This document shows, piece by piece, positions 25,379 to 33,722 of a stretch of 64,000 bases of DNA. The position numbers and the translations under genes were made by a program. The notes below the pieces were generated by a model that ran no database searches, was not told the origin of the DNA, and saw only the letters and a list, made by a program, of their open reading frames with translations. Origin of the DNA: Hymenobacter sp. YC55. Its GTDB lineage: Bacteria > Bacteroidota > Bacteroidia > Cytophagales > Hymenobacteraceae. Position 1 is the stretch's first letter, and each line of letters begins with the position of its first letter. The stretch lies in assembly GCF_029433095.1 (NCBI RefSeq), contig NZ_JARNTX010000001.1, positions 1 to 64,000 on the forward strand, read 5' to 3'.

Positions 25379-26614
25379 ATGCGCTTTCTCTACCTGCCGC
25401 TGGCCGTGGCGCTGTGTACCCTGGCTCGGCTTGGTGCTGCTCAAGTAGCTCCCACTACTACCGATGGTTCTGCGCCAGCTTCGGCAGTAGCCCCACCAGC
25501 CCCCGGCCTCACCAACGACGGTCCTAAAAAGAAATCCATCTTCGCGCCCAGCGATAAGCCTAGCTTTATTCCTGTGCCGATAGCCTTCTATCAGCAGGAA
25601 ACCGGTTTCGCAGCAGGAGCGGCCATCTTGCCTGTGTGGCGGTTTGGTACCGATACTACGGTGCGCAAATCCAACGCGCGGCTTATTGCTTGGTTTTCGC
25701 AGGAAAAGCAGAGCACCATCCAACTGACGCACACCATTTTCACACCTGGAGAAGGGTTCTTCATATCCGGCGAGTTGAGCCGCTACGACCAGAAGCTGTT
25801 TTACTACGGCATCGGCAACGATAACTCTCGGAATGCAGAATCTGAATTGAAGTACAAGCTTTTCATTTTCGACGAAAGAGTGTTAAAGCGAGTAGCGCCC
25901 AACCTGTTTGCGGGCTTACGCTACCGCTTCACCAACACCACCGACATAGAGCCTGAAGGCAATGCCGATAACGGCGGTGTCAATTCGTTTTTGATTGACC
26001 CGCGCCTTGATGCGCGCGAACGAAACGACACACGGGTATCGGGTTTAGGGCCGGCGCTGCTCTACGATGGCCGCGACAACGTGCTAGCTACTTACCGCGG
26101 TGCCTTCGTTGATGCGCACGTCTTGTTCAATGGGGGCGGCCTTGGGTCTGACTATAAGTTTACGCGCTATCAGTTGGATGCCCGGTATTTTCAGCCTCTT
26201 TCCTCCTCCAACAACACCATTCTGGCGTTGCAATATCTGACGCAGCTGCACACCGGTAATGTGCCGTTCCGGGAGTTAGGCGGCCTGGGTGCCAACTTGG
26301 GTGGCGCACTCTACAATAACGCCGGCCTGATGCGGGGCCTCTACGAAACTCGTTTCCGCGACCGGCAGATGATGACTTTCCAAGCCGAAATCCGGCAGAA
26401 ACTCTTCTGGCGAATTGATGGAGTTGTGTTCGGTGCAGTGGGCCAGGTAGGCTACAAAGTGAATGACTACACCTTCGACCAAACCCGACTAGCAGGCGGC
26501 GGTGGCTTCCGCTTCCGTTTCAACCGCCGCGACCGGCTCAACATCCGTCTTGACTATGCCGGCGGCACCGATACACCACCTAGCATCTACTTCGCTGTTG
26601 GCGAAGCCTTTTAG
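25379..26614 (+). CDS. Outer-membrane beta-barrel protein, BamA/surface-antigen type
   Basis: A 411-residue protein with a signal peptide (RFLYLPLAVALCTLARLGAA), a low-complexity Ala/Pro/Thr segment, then a barrel built like the C-terminal domain of the Omp85/surface antigen family. Family-like features are GLGPALLYDGRDNVLATYRGAF, the long run of aromatic beta strands, GGGGFRFRFNRRDRLNIRLDYA near the end, and a C-terminal Phe. No POTRA domains are present, so it is not BamA itself; similar short members occur in many Bacteroidota with unknown function. The ATG at 25379 opens directly into the signal peptide. Confidence 0.8.
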   Translation: MRFLYLPLAVALCTLARLGAAQVAPTTTDGSAPASAVAPPAPGLTNDGPKKKSIFAPSDKPSFIPVPIAFYQQETGFAAGAAILPVWRFGTDTTVRKSNARLIAWFSQEKQSTIQLTHTIFTPGEGFFISGELSRYDQKLFYYGIGNDNSRNAESELKYKLFIFDERVLKRVAPNLFAGLRYRFTNTTDIEPEGNADNGGVNSFLIDPRLDARERNDTRVSGLGPALLYDGRDNVLATYRGAFVDAHVLFNGGGLGSDYKFTRYQLDARYFQPLSSSNNTILALQYLTQLHTGNVPFRELGGLGANLGGALYNNAGLMRGLYETRFRDRQMMTFQAEIRQKLFWRIDGVVFGAVGQVGYKVNDYTFDQTRLAGGGGFRFRFNRRDRLNIRLDYAGGTDTPPSIYFAVGEAF

Positions 26615-26643
26615 GCGGAGAACAGCAAACAAAACCAAAGTGT

Positions 26644-26680
26644 AAAACAGCCCTCCCGCTCGAAGCGGGAGGGCTGTTTT
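26644..26680 (+). terminator. Terminator of the barrel-protein gene
   Basis: A perfect 17-base inverted repeat: AAAACAGCCCTCCCGCT (26644-26660) and AGCGGGAGGGCTGTTTT (26664-26680) with a three-base loop. Confidence 0.88.
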
Positions 26681-26734
26681 GCTTTCGAACAAGGTGACGA
26701 ACAACTCAATGTGAGCAGATGAATCTTCTCAATT

Positions 26735-26966
26735 TAGATAGGGAGCCTCTAGTCTAAGAGGTGCCACAGCCAAACTTCACCGGGTAGTTGAAAGCCTATA
26801 GCTGCATGGACGGCCGGAACGCTAGTGTTCTGCTAGCACTGCAACCAGTGCAGCAATGAAGCTGAGCCGTTGTGGTTTTTGTACCTAAACAGTAGCAACT
26901 GCAAACAAATTGTGGATGAGATGCTTGTATACAGAAAGCTCGACACTACTTGTAGTCGAGCTTTTC
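26735..26966 (+). ncRNA. Possible small structured RNA
   Basis: There is no gene between the terminator ending at 26680 and the glycosyltransferase start at 27004, yet a second plus-strand terminator hairpin lies at 26935-26964 (AAAGCTCG/CGAGCTTT with an inner ACTAC/GTAGT stem, then TCTC). Upstream of it are two more stems: GGAGCCTCT/AGAGGTGCC (26742-26750 and 26757-26765) and GCTAGCACTG/CAGTGCAGC (26832-26854). A terminator with nothing coding in front suggests a noncoding transcript or an attenuated leader. No match to 6S, SRP, RNase P or tmRNA cores was recognised and no clear promoter was found. Confidence 0.3.
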
Positions 26967-27003
26967 TCTGTCTCCGCTTCACAATTCGAGTAGAATACGC
27001 TTA

Positions 27004-28305
27004 ATGGCTTTCCTTGTACAGCCTCGTGCTACTTCTGGCCAACGCTCCTCAGTTGACCAGCAAAAAGTGCTTTGGCCCACAACCCCACCTAATCCCCGCT
27101 TACGCGTTAGTGTTATTATCCCGGCCAAAGATGAAGCGGATAACTTGCCCGCCACCCTGGCGGCTTTAGCAGCACAAACCGACTTGCAGGGGCACCCGCT
27201 GGACTTTGCTAGCTACGAGATACTAGTGCTAGCTAATAACTGCCGCGACCAAACTGCCAACGTCATTAGGGCATTTGCTAAGCAGCATCCGGCGCTAGCA
27301 GTACACGTAGCTGAAGTTCAGTTGCTGCCCGCTGAAGCCCACGTTGGCTATGCGCGCCGTCTCCTCATGGACGAAGCCTGCCGCCGTTTGGAAAGTACCG
27401 TTGGCATTACGGGCATCATTGCCAGCACCGACGCTGATACCCGAGTAGCCCCCACTTGGCTGGCTGCCACTGAAATGGAAGTAAGAACCGGTGCTGATGC
27501 AGTAGGCGGCCGGATTTTTCCTGAGCGCTCCATTCGCAAAAGCTGTGTGGTACGGCGTACTCATTTGCGCGATGCCACCTATCGGCTGCTCCGTGCCCAA
27601 CTCGAAGCCCTCGTTGATCCTGACCCCGCCGACCTGTGGCCCCGGCATCACCAGCACTATGGGGCTAGCTTGGCCATCACGGTGGCTGCGTACCGCCAAG
27701 TAGGTGGGCTGCCTGTAGTGCCTTTTCTAGAGGATGAGGCGCTGTGCCAAGCATTGCGCCGCTACGACCTGCGCCTGCGCCACAGTCCGGCTGTGCGGGT
27801 CATCACGTCGGCCCGCTACCAGGGGCGGGTAGCAGTAGGGTTGTCGTGGCAGCTGCGCGAATGGGCCCGCATGACACGTCAGCAGCGGGAGCCGCTTGTG
27901 GAAAGTGGTGCCGCCCTAGTTGCCGAATGGACGGTGCGCCGCAAGCTGCGCCAGCTTTGGAAGCAAATTCGGCAGCAGCCTCGCCAGCAAGCAGTGCCTT
28001 CCTGCATCCGGTTGGCGGCCTTGCTAAGTGTACCTGCCGGTCCGCTAACCAAGCAACTAGCTTGTTCGTCAACCTTTGGTATGCTCTGGGAATGGGTGCA
28101 AACTCACCGGGCCGTTTGGCGCCGCGGCCACCTGACCACGTTGCCCTTGGCGCTAGCAGAGCTACGATGCCTTATAGCGCAAGAGAAAGAAGCTAGCTTG
28201 CACGCAGAAGTTCTGCCCACCTCACCCCTAACTCGTTGGCCGCTAGCGCCGAGCCAGCAGATCCAGCCGGTATTGCGCGGCTCGGTGGCCATGCAGATGC
28301 GCTAA
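27004..28305 (+). CDS. Glycosyltransferase family 2
   Basis: A 433-residue GT-A fold enzyme. The N-terminal domain shows VSVIIPAKDEADNLPATLAAL, LVLANNCRDQT and the nucleotide-sugar metal motif in STDADTRV (Asp-Ala-Asp), followed by acceptor-site residues EDEALCQALRR. No membrane segment is visible, so it is cytoplasmic or peripheral. The C-terminal third (about 300-433) is Arg-rich and not recognised. It lies tail to tail with the NodS-like methyltransferase gene and overlaps it by 63 bases. With that gene, the deacetylase and the acyl-CoA dehydrogenase, it forms a set that, from recall, recurs in other bacteria. Donor and acceptor sugars are unknown. Confidence 0.85.
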   Translation: MAFLVQPRATSGQRSSVDQQKVLWPTTPPNPRLRVSVIIPAKDEADNLPATLAALAAQTDLQGHPLDFASYEILVLANNCRDQTANVIRAFAKQHPALAVHVAEVQLLPAEAHVGYARRLLMDEACRRLESTVGITGIIASTDADTRVAPTWLAATEMEVRTGADAVGGRIFPERSIRKSCVVRRTHLRDATYRLLRAQLEALVDPDPADLWPRHHQHYGASLAITVAAYRQVGGLPVVPFLEDEALCQALRRYDLRLRHSPAVRVITSARYQGRVAVGLSWQLREWARMTRQQREPLVESGAALVAEWTVRRKLRQLWKQIRQQPRQQAVPSCIRLAALLSVPAGPLTKQLACSSTFGMLWEWVQTHRAVWRRGHLTTLPLALAELRCLIAQEKEASLHAEVLPTSPLTRWPLAPSQQIQPVLRGSVAMQMR

Positions 28306-28842
28306 GGGCCCATCCGCAGTTGTTTTGTCTAGAAAATACTGGTGTACTTCGTCGCCGGTGAGGGGATAGTCGTGCACGGGAGGTGTCCAGTGAACCAGTA
28401 GCAGATGAGCACCAGGCCGCAGGGCCGCTAGCAACTGGTTGGCCACTTGCTCCAGATCCGGCGCATCCCAATAGTAGCCCACCTCCGACAATACAACCAG
28501 GTCGAAGGTGAGGCCCGTTGGAAATTCAGCAGGCAGTGTCATCTGTTGAAACTCTACTTGAGGCAAGTCCGCGCATCGATTTCGGGCGCGTATGAGAGGA
28601 GCTTCGGCTACATCAACTGCTAACAGGTGCTGGCAGCGTGTTGCCAGTAGCTGAGTTAAAACGCCAAGTGAACAGCCTACTTCAAACGCACTTTCATAGG
28701 AGGCCTTGGGCAGCGCTGCCACAGTATCGGCGTACTTGGCCTGCTCGTAGGGGCTGGTTTCAAAGCCCCACGGATCGGTGTTGGCGCGGTACACCTCGTC
28801 GAAATACTCGGGAGGCAGGGTATGCGGCTGATTGGGGTTCAT
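28243..28842 (-). CDS. NodS-like SAM-dependent methyltransferase
   Basis: A 199-residue class I methyltransferase. Motif I is FEVGCSLGVLTQLLA (near residues 52-66), followed by LAVDVAEAPLIRARNRC and motif IV-like FDLVVLSEVGYYW. The opening YFDEVYRANTDPWGFETSPYE is characteristic of the NodS family; rhizobial NodS N-methylates the deacetylated glucosamine of Nod factors. Here the true substrate is unknown, but the nearby PIG-L deacetylase makes an amino-sugar plausible. The 3' end is antisense to the last 63 bases of the glycosyltransferase gene. Confidence 0.83.
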   Translation of the reverse strand: MNPNQPHTLPPEYFDEVYRANTDPWGFETSPYEQAKYADTVAALPKASYESAFEVGCSLGVLTQLLATRCQHLLAVDVAEAPLIRARNRCADLPQVEFQQMTLPAEFPTGLTFDLVVLSEVGYYWDAPDLEQVANQLLAALRPGAHLLLVHWTPPVHDYPLTGDEVHQYFLDKTTADGPLAHLHGHRAAQYRLDLLARR

Positions 28843-28869
28843 GAAATGCGTTGGAAGTGCCTTTTCCTC

Positions 28870-28960
28870 AGACGGTTGTCATTCCGACGCAGGAGGAATC
28901 TGGATTAAGCTGTTCAATTAGCTAACCCAGATTCCTCCTGCGTCGGAATGACAGCCGTCT
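28870..28960. repeat. Long palindromic intergenic repeat, family A
   Basis: A perfect 27-base inverted repeat (28877-28903 and 28927-28953), beginning TGTCATTCCGACGCAGGAGG and ending with its complement, extends outward by seven more bases with one mismatch. The centre is a 23-base AT-rich loop. A diverged copy is at 52863-52939. It separates the methyltransferase start from the convergent end of the aldo/keto reductase region and codes for nothing. Confidence 0.85.
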
Positions 28961-29028
28961 AGATATTAGACCCTGAGTGATAAGTAGATCTGCTTCTACT
29001 GGCTTGCGCCTCACCAACTCTTTGCGTG

Positions 29029-30021
29029 CTAGGCGGCCAGTATTTTTTCTATGGAAGCAAGCTCCTCGGCGCTGAATTGCAGGTTGTTCAGGCAGTGCAG
29101 CGAGTCGGTGAGTTGTTCGGGCTTGCTGGCGCCGATAAGCACCGATGTTACCCGCTCATCTTTCAGAATCCAGGCCAGCGCCATTTGGGCCAAGCTTTGC
29201 TGGCGTGCTTGAGCTAGCTCGTTGAGTTGCTTGATTTGATTGAGGCGTTCGGGCGTCAGTTGATTTTCTGTTAGGAAGCCCACACCCTTGGCCACCCGCG
29301 AATCGGCCGGTATGCCGCCTAGGTATTTATTGGTAAGCAGACCCTGCGCCAGCGGCGAAAACGGAATGCAGCCGACGCCTTCCTTCTCTAGCAAGTCAAG
29401 CAGTCCGCCTTCCACCCATCGCTCAAACATCGAATACTTGGGCTGGTGAATCAGACAGGGCGTGCCGAGTTGCCGCAGTATCTCGATAGCCTGAGCTGCT
29501 TCGGCGGGCTGGTAATTGGAAAGACCCACGTACAAAGCTTTGCCTTGGCGCACTATCAGGTCCAGGGCGCCCATCGTTTCCTCTAAGGGTGTGTCGGGGT
29601 CGGGGCGGTGGTGGTAGAAGATGTCTACGTACTCCAGGCCCATGCGCTTCAAGCTCTGGTCGAGGCTGGATACTAAATACTTCTTCGAGCCCCATTCGCC
29701 GTAGGGGCCCTCCCACATGTGGTAACCGGCTTTACTGGAAATAATTAGCTCGTCGCGGTAGTTGCTGAAGTCTTCGCGCAAAATGCGCCCGAAGTTGATT
29801 TCGGCAGAGCCAGGAGGCGGCCCGTAGTTGTTGGCCAAGTCGAAGTGCGTGACGCCGCTGTCAAAAGCCCGCCGCAGAATGGCGCGCTGGTTGGCTAGCA
29901 GGTCCACGTCGCCGAAGTTGTGCCAGAGTCCTAGCGAAACGGCTGGTAGCTTGAGGCCACTGCGGCCACTGCGCCGGTACGGTATTTCTTGGTAACGAGC
30001 AGGATTTGGTAGGTAATGCAT
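29029..30021 (-). CDS. Aldo/keto reductase (MgrA/YghZ type)
   Basis: A 330-residue TIM-barrel NADPH oxidoreductase. The catalytic tetrad positions can be seen in DLANNYGPP (Asp and Tyr), SSKAGY (Lys) and IFYHHRPDPDTPLEE (His). The MWEGPYGEWGSKKY stretch and the overall length match the YghZ/MgrA branch (L-glyceraldehyde 3-phosphate reductase). The cofactor-binding end is IGASKPEQLTDSL. It lies between the methyltransferase and PIG-L genes on the same strand and may be either an inserted housekeeping gene or a member of that pathway; sequence alone does not decide. Confidence 0.88.
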   Translation of the reverse strand: MHYLPNPARYQEIPYRRSGRSGLKLPAVSLGLWHNFGDVDLLANQRAILRRAFDSGVTHFDLANNYGPPPGSAEINFGRILREDFSNYRDELIISSKAGYHMWEGPYGEWGSKKYLVSSLDQSLKRMGLEYVDIFYHHRPDPDTPLEETMGALDLIVRQGKALYVGLSNYQPAEAAQAIEILRQLGTPCLIHQPKYSMFERWVEGGLLDLLEKEGVGCIPFSPLAQGLLTNKYLGGIPADSRVAKGVGFLTENQLTPERLNQIKQLNELAQARQQSLAQMALAWILKDERVTSVLIGASKPEQLTDSLHCLNNLQFSAEELASIEKILAA

Positions 30022-30065
30022 AAGGGCTGGGGTTAAACAACGGCCGGCAACATAGCAAGGCTTTC

Positions 30066-30809
30066 CTACATCACCTCCAAATAAGCCTCGAATGGCCGCG
30101 CAAAATGCGCCAGCATTTCCGGGGACAACAGAAAGCCCGTAGGATCATCGTCGATGACGCCGGGAGCTAGCTGTGAACGGTGCGCGGCAATAGCGCGTTG
30201 CTTCTGCTCCAGCACCGACCCCACATCCAACCGCCATCCGCTAACCTCGCCCGGCTGGGGCAAGTCGGTGGGGGCCGCCCGCTCCCAAGCCCACACCACG
30301 TATTCGAGGAGGCGCGGCGGCACCGGCAAACCCGTTAGGGCTGCTCGCACCAGCTCACTGGTGGCTCGATGGTCGGGATGTGGGTCGCGGCGCCAGGGGC
30401 AGAGTATGGTGGCTGGTTTAACTGTTGCAAACAGTTCCTGTAGTTGTGTTGCGGCTTCTGTAAAGCGTGCCTGTCCTTCGCGCGGCACCTTGCTGTCGGG
30501 TAGCCCTAAGCAAACAGGACTTGTCTCGACACCCAATTCAAGCAAGGCCTGCCTTAGTTCGGCTTCGCGCAGCGCCTGCCGGGCAGCAGGCGGAAACTTC
30601 CGCGAGTTTGGGTGCGACATGGTGCCGTCGCTGATCAATACCACTTGCACCGGCACAGCCGCCTGCCGCAGTAAAGCAATAAGGCCCCCACAGCCCAACG
30701 ATTCATCGTCGGGGTGGGGCGCTATAACCACTGTTGATCCAAGCGTAGCCGCATAGCTTGATGGGCGTAGCGGGAGCGAGTGAAAATCGAAAACCAGAGC
30801 CTTACGCAT
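30066..30809 (-). CDS. PIG-L family deacetylase
   Basis: A 247-residue zinc-dependent N-deacetylase fold. The metal motif is PHPDDESLGCGG (His32, Asp34, Asp35), with the second His in DPHPDHRA. Family members remove acetyl groups from N-acetylglucosamine units (GlcNAc-PI, mycothiol and bacillithiol precursors, glycolipids). The ATG at 30809 overlaps the acyl-CoA dehydrogenase stop by eight bases, which indicates translational coupling; an upstream ATG at 30875 would place 22 extra residues inside that gene. An N-terminal segment of about 25 residues precedes the fold. The substrate is unknown. Confidence 0.87.
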   Translation of the reverse strand: MRKALVFDFHSLPLRPSSYAATLGSTVVIAPHPDDESLGCGGLIALLRQAAVPVQVVLISDGTMSHPNSRKFPPAARQALREAELRQALLELGVETSPVCLGLPDSKVPREGQARFTEAATQLQELFATVKPATILCPWRRDPHPDHRATSELVRAALTGLPVPPRLLEYVVWAWERAAPTDLPQPGEVSGWRLDVGSVLEQKQRAIAAHRSQLAPGVIDDDPTGFLLSPEMLAHFARPFEAYLEVM

Positions 30810-31989
30810 GCCAAAGCTGGAAAGCAGGGGCGTTGCGGTCGAGGGCGAAGCGTCCGGCATCAGCCTGAGCAGCATCGGGGGCAGGTTGGCGCAAGTAGTG
30901 CGTCAGGTCGCGGTGCAGGCGCTCGAACGGCTCGGGTTTGAGTAGGCCGCGGGCACCTACGCAACGCTCGGCAAGTTGCAGCACGCGCAGGCAAATGTCT
31001 TCTAGGGCTGTGCGCATCATGTTGGCATAGGCCACGGTGGCTTCGGCATCGGTTTCGGCGGTGGGGCGGCTGGCATGGTCGGCGGCGCCGCGCAGCCAGA
31101 GGTTGCCGCTCTCAATCAGCAAGGCCATTTCGCCGAGGCGCTGGCGTTGGTAGGGGTCGTCGGTGCGGCCGAGGGCTTGCAGGAAGCGGCGCGTTTCATC
31201 GAAAACGGCTTCGGCGCCACCGAGCTGCACCGCCGCAAACCGGATGGCGCCGCCACTGAACCACGGTTGCTGGTAATAGTCGCCGGGCTTGCCGAGCAGG
31301 TCGTCGGCACTGATTTCGAGGCCCGTGAAGTCAGCGCGGCTGCTGGCAGTGCCGCGCATGCCAAGGGGCCGCCAGAAACTGGCGTCATATTTCGGCTCTT
31401 TCTCGGTAGCCGGCAACACCAACAGTTGCCAACCACCGTCGGGCAAGGCCGCTGTCAGTAGCGGGCGGCTCACATAGCCCGCCCCGGAGGCAAAGGTTTT
31501 GCTGCCGTGCAAGCGGTACTGCCCGTTAGCCAACGGCTCCAGCTTCACGCCGTCCGCGGCTTCCGTGTTCCAAACGCCAAACCAACAACCGGCTTGTGCA
31601 TCGGCGGCCCAACGCGCCACCTGCGCCGTGGTGCCGAGGCGTTGCAGGAGTTGCAGCGCGTTTATGTGGCCCTCATACAGCCTTCCCATCACCAGATTGC
31701 CCCGCCCAATATGCTTGAGGGTGTTGAGTAGCGGCAATGTCTGTTCGGGTTCGGCCAAATCAGCGCCGCCCAAAGCAACTGGCAGCGCCGCCGTAAGCAG
31801 CCCAACTTCGTGCAGCCAGTTAAATTCCTTTTCTGGAAACCCGCCTTCAAAATCAGAGTGGATAGCTTGGGCTAGCAGGCGCGGCGCTAATGCTGCCGCC
31901 GCCACTTCGGGAGCCAGAAGGGGCGGAGATACGAGCAGGTTGCTAGCCCTGTCAGTAGCTTGGCTAGACGAAGTAGATACAGAAACCAT
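30802..31989 (-). CDS. Acyl-CoA dehydrogenase family flavoprotein
   Basis: A 395-residue protein with the acyl-CoA dehydrogenase architecture: an N-terminal helical domain (LHEVGLLTAALPVALGGADL), a beta middle domain (WFGVWNTEAADG, YRLHGSKTFASGAGYVSRPL), and a C-terminal helical bundle (AERCVGARGLLKPEPFERLHRDL). The catalytic Glu could not be placed with certainty. This is the stand-alone form found next to PIG-L deacetylases rather than in beta-oxidation operons, so the substrate may be an acyl or amine group on the pathway product. The ATG at 31989 is preferred over the one at 32013. It heads the deacetylase pair and is divergent from purH. Confidence 0.82.
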   Translation of the reverse strand: MVSVSTSSSQATDRASNLLVSPPLLAPEVAAAALAPRLLAQAIHSDFEGGFPEKEFNWLHEVGLLTAALPVALGGADLAEPEQTLPLLNTLKHIGRGNLVMGRLYEGHINALQLLQRLGTTAQVARWAADAQAGCWFGVWNTEAADGVKLEPLANGQYRLHGSKTFASGAGYVSRPLLTAALPDGGWQLLVLPATEKEPKYDASFWRPLGMRGTASSRADFTGLEISADDLLGKPGDYYQQPWFSGGAIRFAAVQLGGAEAVFDETRRFLQALGRTDDPYQRQRLGEMALLIESGNLWLRGAADHASRPTAETDAEATVAYANMMRTALEDICLRVLQLAERCVGARGLLKPEPFERLHRDLTHYLRQPAPDAAQADAGRFALDRNAPAFQLWHA

Positions 31990-32127
31990 AAGCAGAACAA
32001 TAGATAGCACCAACTGGTGGTGCCACCAGTGCCTTATGTTGAGGTACTGAGTTGCAACAGTCGAGGTTGGCGCTTGTTCAGCTTTGGAGCTATTTGCTGC
32101 TTGTCTTCAACAATTACAGACGGGTAC

Positions 32128-32159
32128 TTGGCACGGCCGACCTGATGGAAGTACCTTCG
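32128..32159 (+). promoter_or_regulatory. Promoter of purH
   Basis: TTG at 32128-32130, 21 bases of spacing, then TACCTTCG at 32152-32159, with the ATG 34 bases downstream. This has the same form as the ferredoxin promoter. Confidence 0.6.
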
Positions 32160-32192
32160 TGGCGTCGTTCGTTTTCATCTAAAGCTTCCGCT

Positions 32193-33722
32193 ATGTTGCA
32201 GCCCATTCGCTCCGCTCTTGTTTCCGTCTACTACAAAGACCGTTTAGAGCCGTTGGTGGCACTGCTCAAGGAGCATGGCGTAACGCTGTACTCCACGGGG
32301 GGCACGCAGCAGTTCCTGGAAGAGCAGGGCGCCCAAGTAACGGCCGTCGAAAGCCTGACGGGCTTCCCGGCCGTGTTTGGTGGCCGCGTCAAAACGCTGC
32401 ACCCAAAAGTGTTCGGTGGTATTCTGCACCGCCGCCACGAGCCCGCCGACTTGGCCGAAGCCGAGCGGCACCAGATTCCGCCCATCGACCTGGTAATTGT
32501 TGACCTCTATCCGTTCGAAGAAACGGTGGCTTCCGGCGCCCCCGAAGCCGACATCATCGAGAAAATCGACATTGGTGGCATCTCACTATTGCGCGCCGCG
32601 GCCAAAAACTTTCGCGACGTACTCGTTGTCAGCAGCCGCGACCAATACCAAGCCGTAACGGAGCTGCTGGGCCAGAAGAACTGCGCCACCGACCTCGAAG
32701 ATCGTCGGCAGTACGCTGCCGCCGCCTTTGCCGCTACCTCGCACTACGACACCGCTATTCATCAGTACATGGCGGGCGCTGCTACTTCTGCGGCTCCAAC
32801 AGCCAACGAGCAGCCCGCTACGCCGCTGCGCTACGGCGAGAATCCGCACCAGTCGGGCACTTTCCACGGCGACCTTGCCGCCCTCTTCGATCAATTGCAC
32901 GGCAAGCAGCTTAGCTACAACAACTTGGTGGATGTTGATGCGGCCGTGTTGCTGATGCAGGAGTTTCAAGCCGACGGCCCCGCCGCCTGCGCCATTCTCA
33001 AGCACACCAATGCCTGCGGCGTGGCTCAGGCCGATACCCTCAAGGAAGCCTACCTCAACGCCCTGGCCTGCGACCCGGTTTCAGCTTTCGGTGGCGTTAT
33101 CATCGTGAACAAGCCCGTGGATGCAGCCACTGCGGAAGAGTTGAACAAGCTTTTCTTCGAGGTGCTTATTGCTCCCGAGTTTGAGGCCGACGCTTTGCCA
33201 GTGCTGCAAAGCAAGAAAAACCGCATCCTGCTGCGTCAAAAACCAGTAGAGCTTCCCGCCAAGCAAATCAAGACCCTACTAAACGGCGTAATCGAGCAGG
33301 ATTTCGACCGCGCCACGGAAGGTGCCGCCGATTTCCGGACGGTTACCGAATCCGAGCCTACTGCTGAAGAGGTAGCGGCGCTGGAGTTTGCGCTCAAAGT
33401 TTGCAAGCACACCAAGAGCAACACGATTGTGTTGGCACGGGCCGGGCAGTTGCTGGCTTCGGGCGTGGGGCAAACCTCACGGGTGGATGCGCTGCGCCAA
33501 GCCATCGAGAAAGCCAAGTCGTTCGGGTTCGATTTGCAGGGCTCCGTTATGGCTTCCGACGCCTTCTTCCCCTTCCCCGACTGCGTGGAAATTGCCGGTG
33601 AAGCAGGTATCCGCGCCGTGGTGCAGCCTGGTGGTTCCATCAAAGACCAAGACTCGATTGATGCCTGCAACCGCCTCGGCATGGCCATGGTGCTGACCGG
33701 TGTGCGGCACTTCAAGCACTAA
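32193..33722 (+). CDS. purH: Bifunctional AICAR transformylase/IMP cyclohydrolase
   Basis: A 509-residue enzyme for the last two steps of IMP synthesis. The N-terminal cyclohydrolase domain (about residues 1-190) shows SVYYKDRLEPLVALL, LYSTGGT and GRVKTLHPKVFGGIL. The transformylase domain shows RYGENPHQ, the catalytic LKHTNACGVA (Lys-His pair) and KSNTIVLAR, ending in DQDSIDACNRLGMAMVLTGVRHF. The start at 32193 gives the normal family length; the open frame continues upstream to 32052 but those 47 residues cross the promoter. It stands alone. Confidence 0.95.
   Translation: MLQPIRSALVSVYYKDRLEPLVALLKEHGVTLYSTGGTQQFLEEQGAQVTAVESLTGFPAVFGGRVKTLHPKVFGGILHRRHEPADLAEAERHQIPPIDLVIVDLYPFEETVASGAPEADIIEKIDIGGISLLRAAAKNFRDVLVVSSRDQYQAVTELLGQKNCATDLEDRRQYAAAAFAATSHYDTAIHQYMAGAATSAAPTANEQPATPLRYGENPHQSGTFHGDLAALFDQLHGKQLSYNNLVDVDAAVLLMQEFQADGPAACAILKHTNACGVAQADTLKEAYLNALACDPVSAFGGVIIVNKPVDAATAEELNKLFFEVLIAPEFEADALPVLQSKKNRILLRQKPVELPAKQIKTLLNGVIEQDFDRATEGAADFRTVTESEPTAEEVAALEFALKVCKHTKSNTIVLARAGQLLASGVGQTSRVDALRQAIEKAKSFGFDLQGSVMASDAFFPFPDCVEIAGEAGIRAVVQPGGSIKDQDSIDACNRLGMAMVLTGVRHFKH

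Noticed and set aside
28870..28960. CRISPR array
   Set aside because: There is only one palindrome with one loop; no repeated direct units and no cas genes.
32052..32192. Upstream extension of purH
   Set aside because: The extra residues cross the promoter and have no counterpart in the family.
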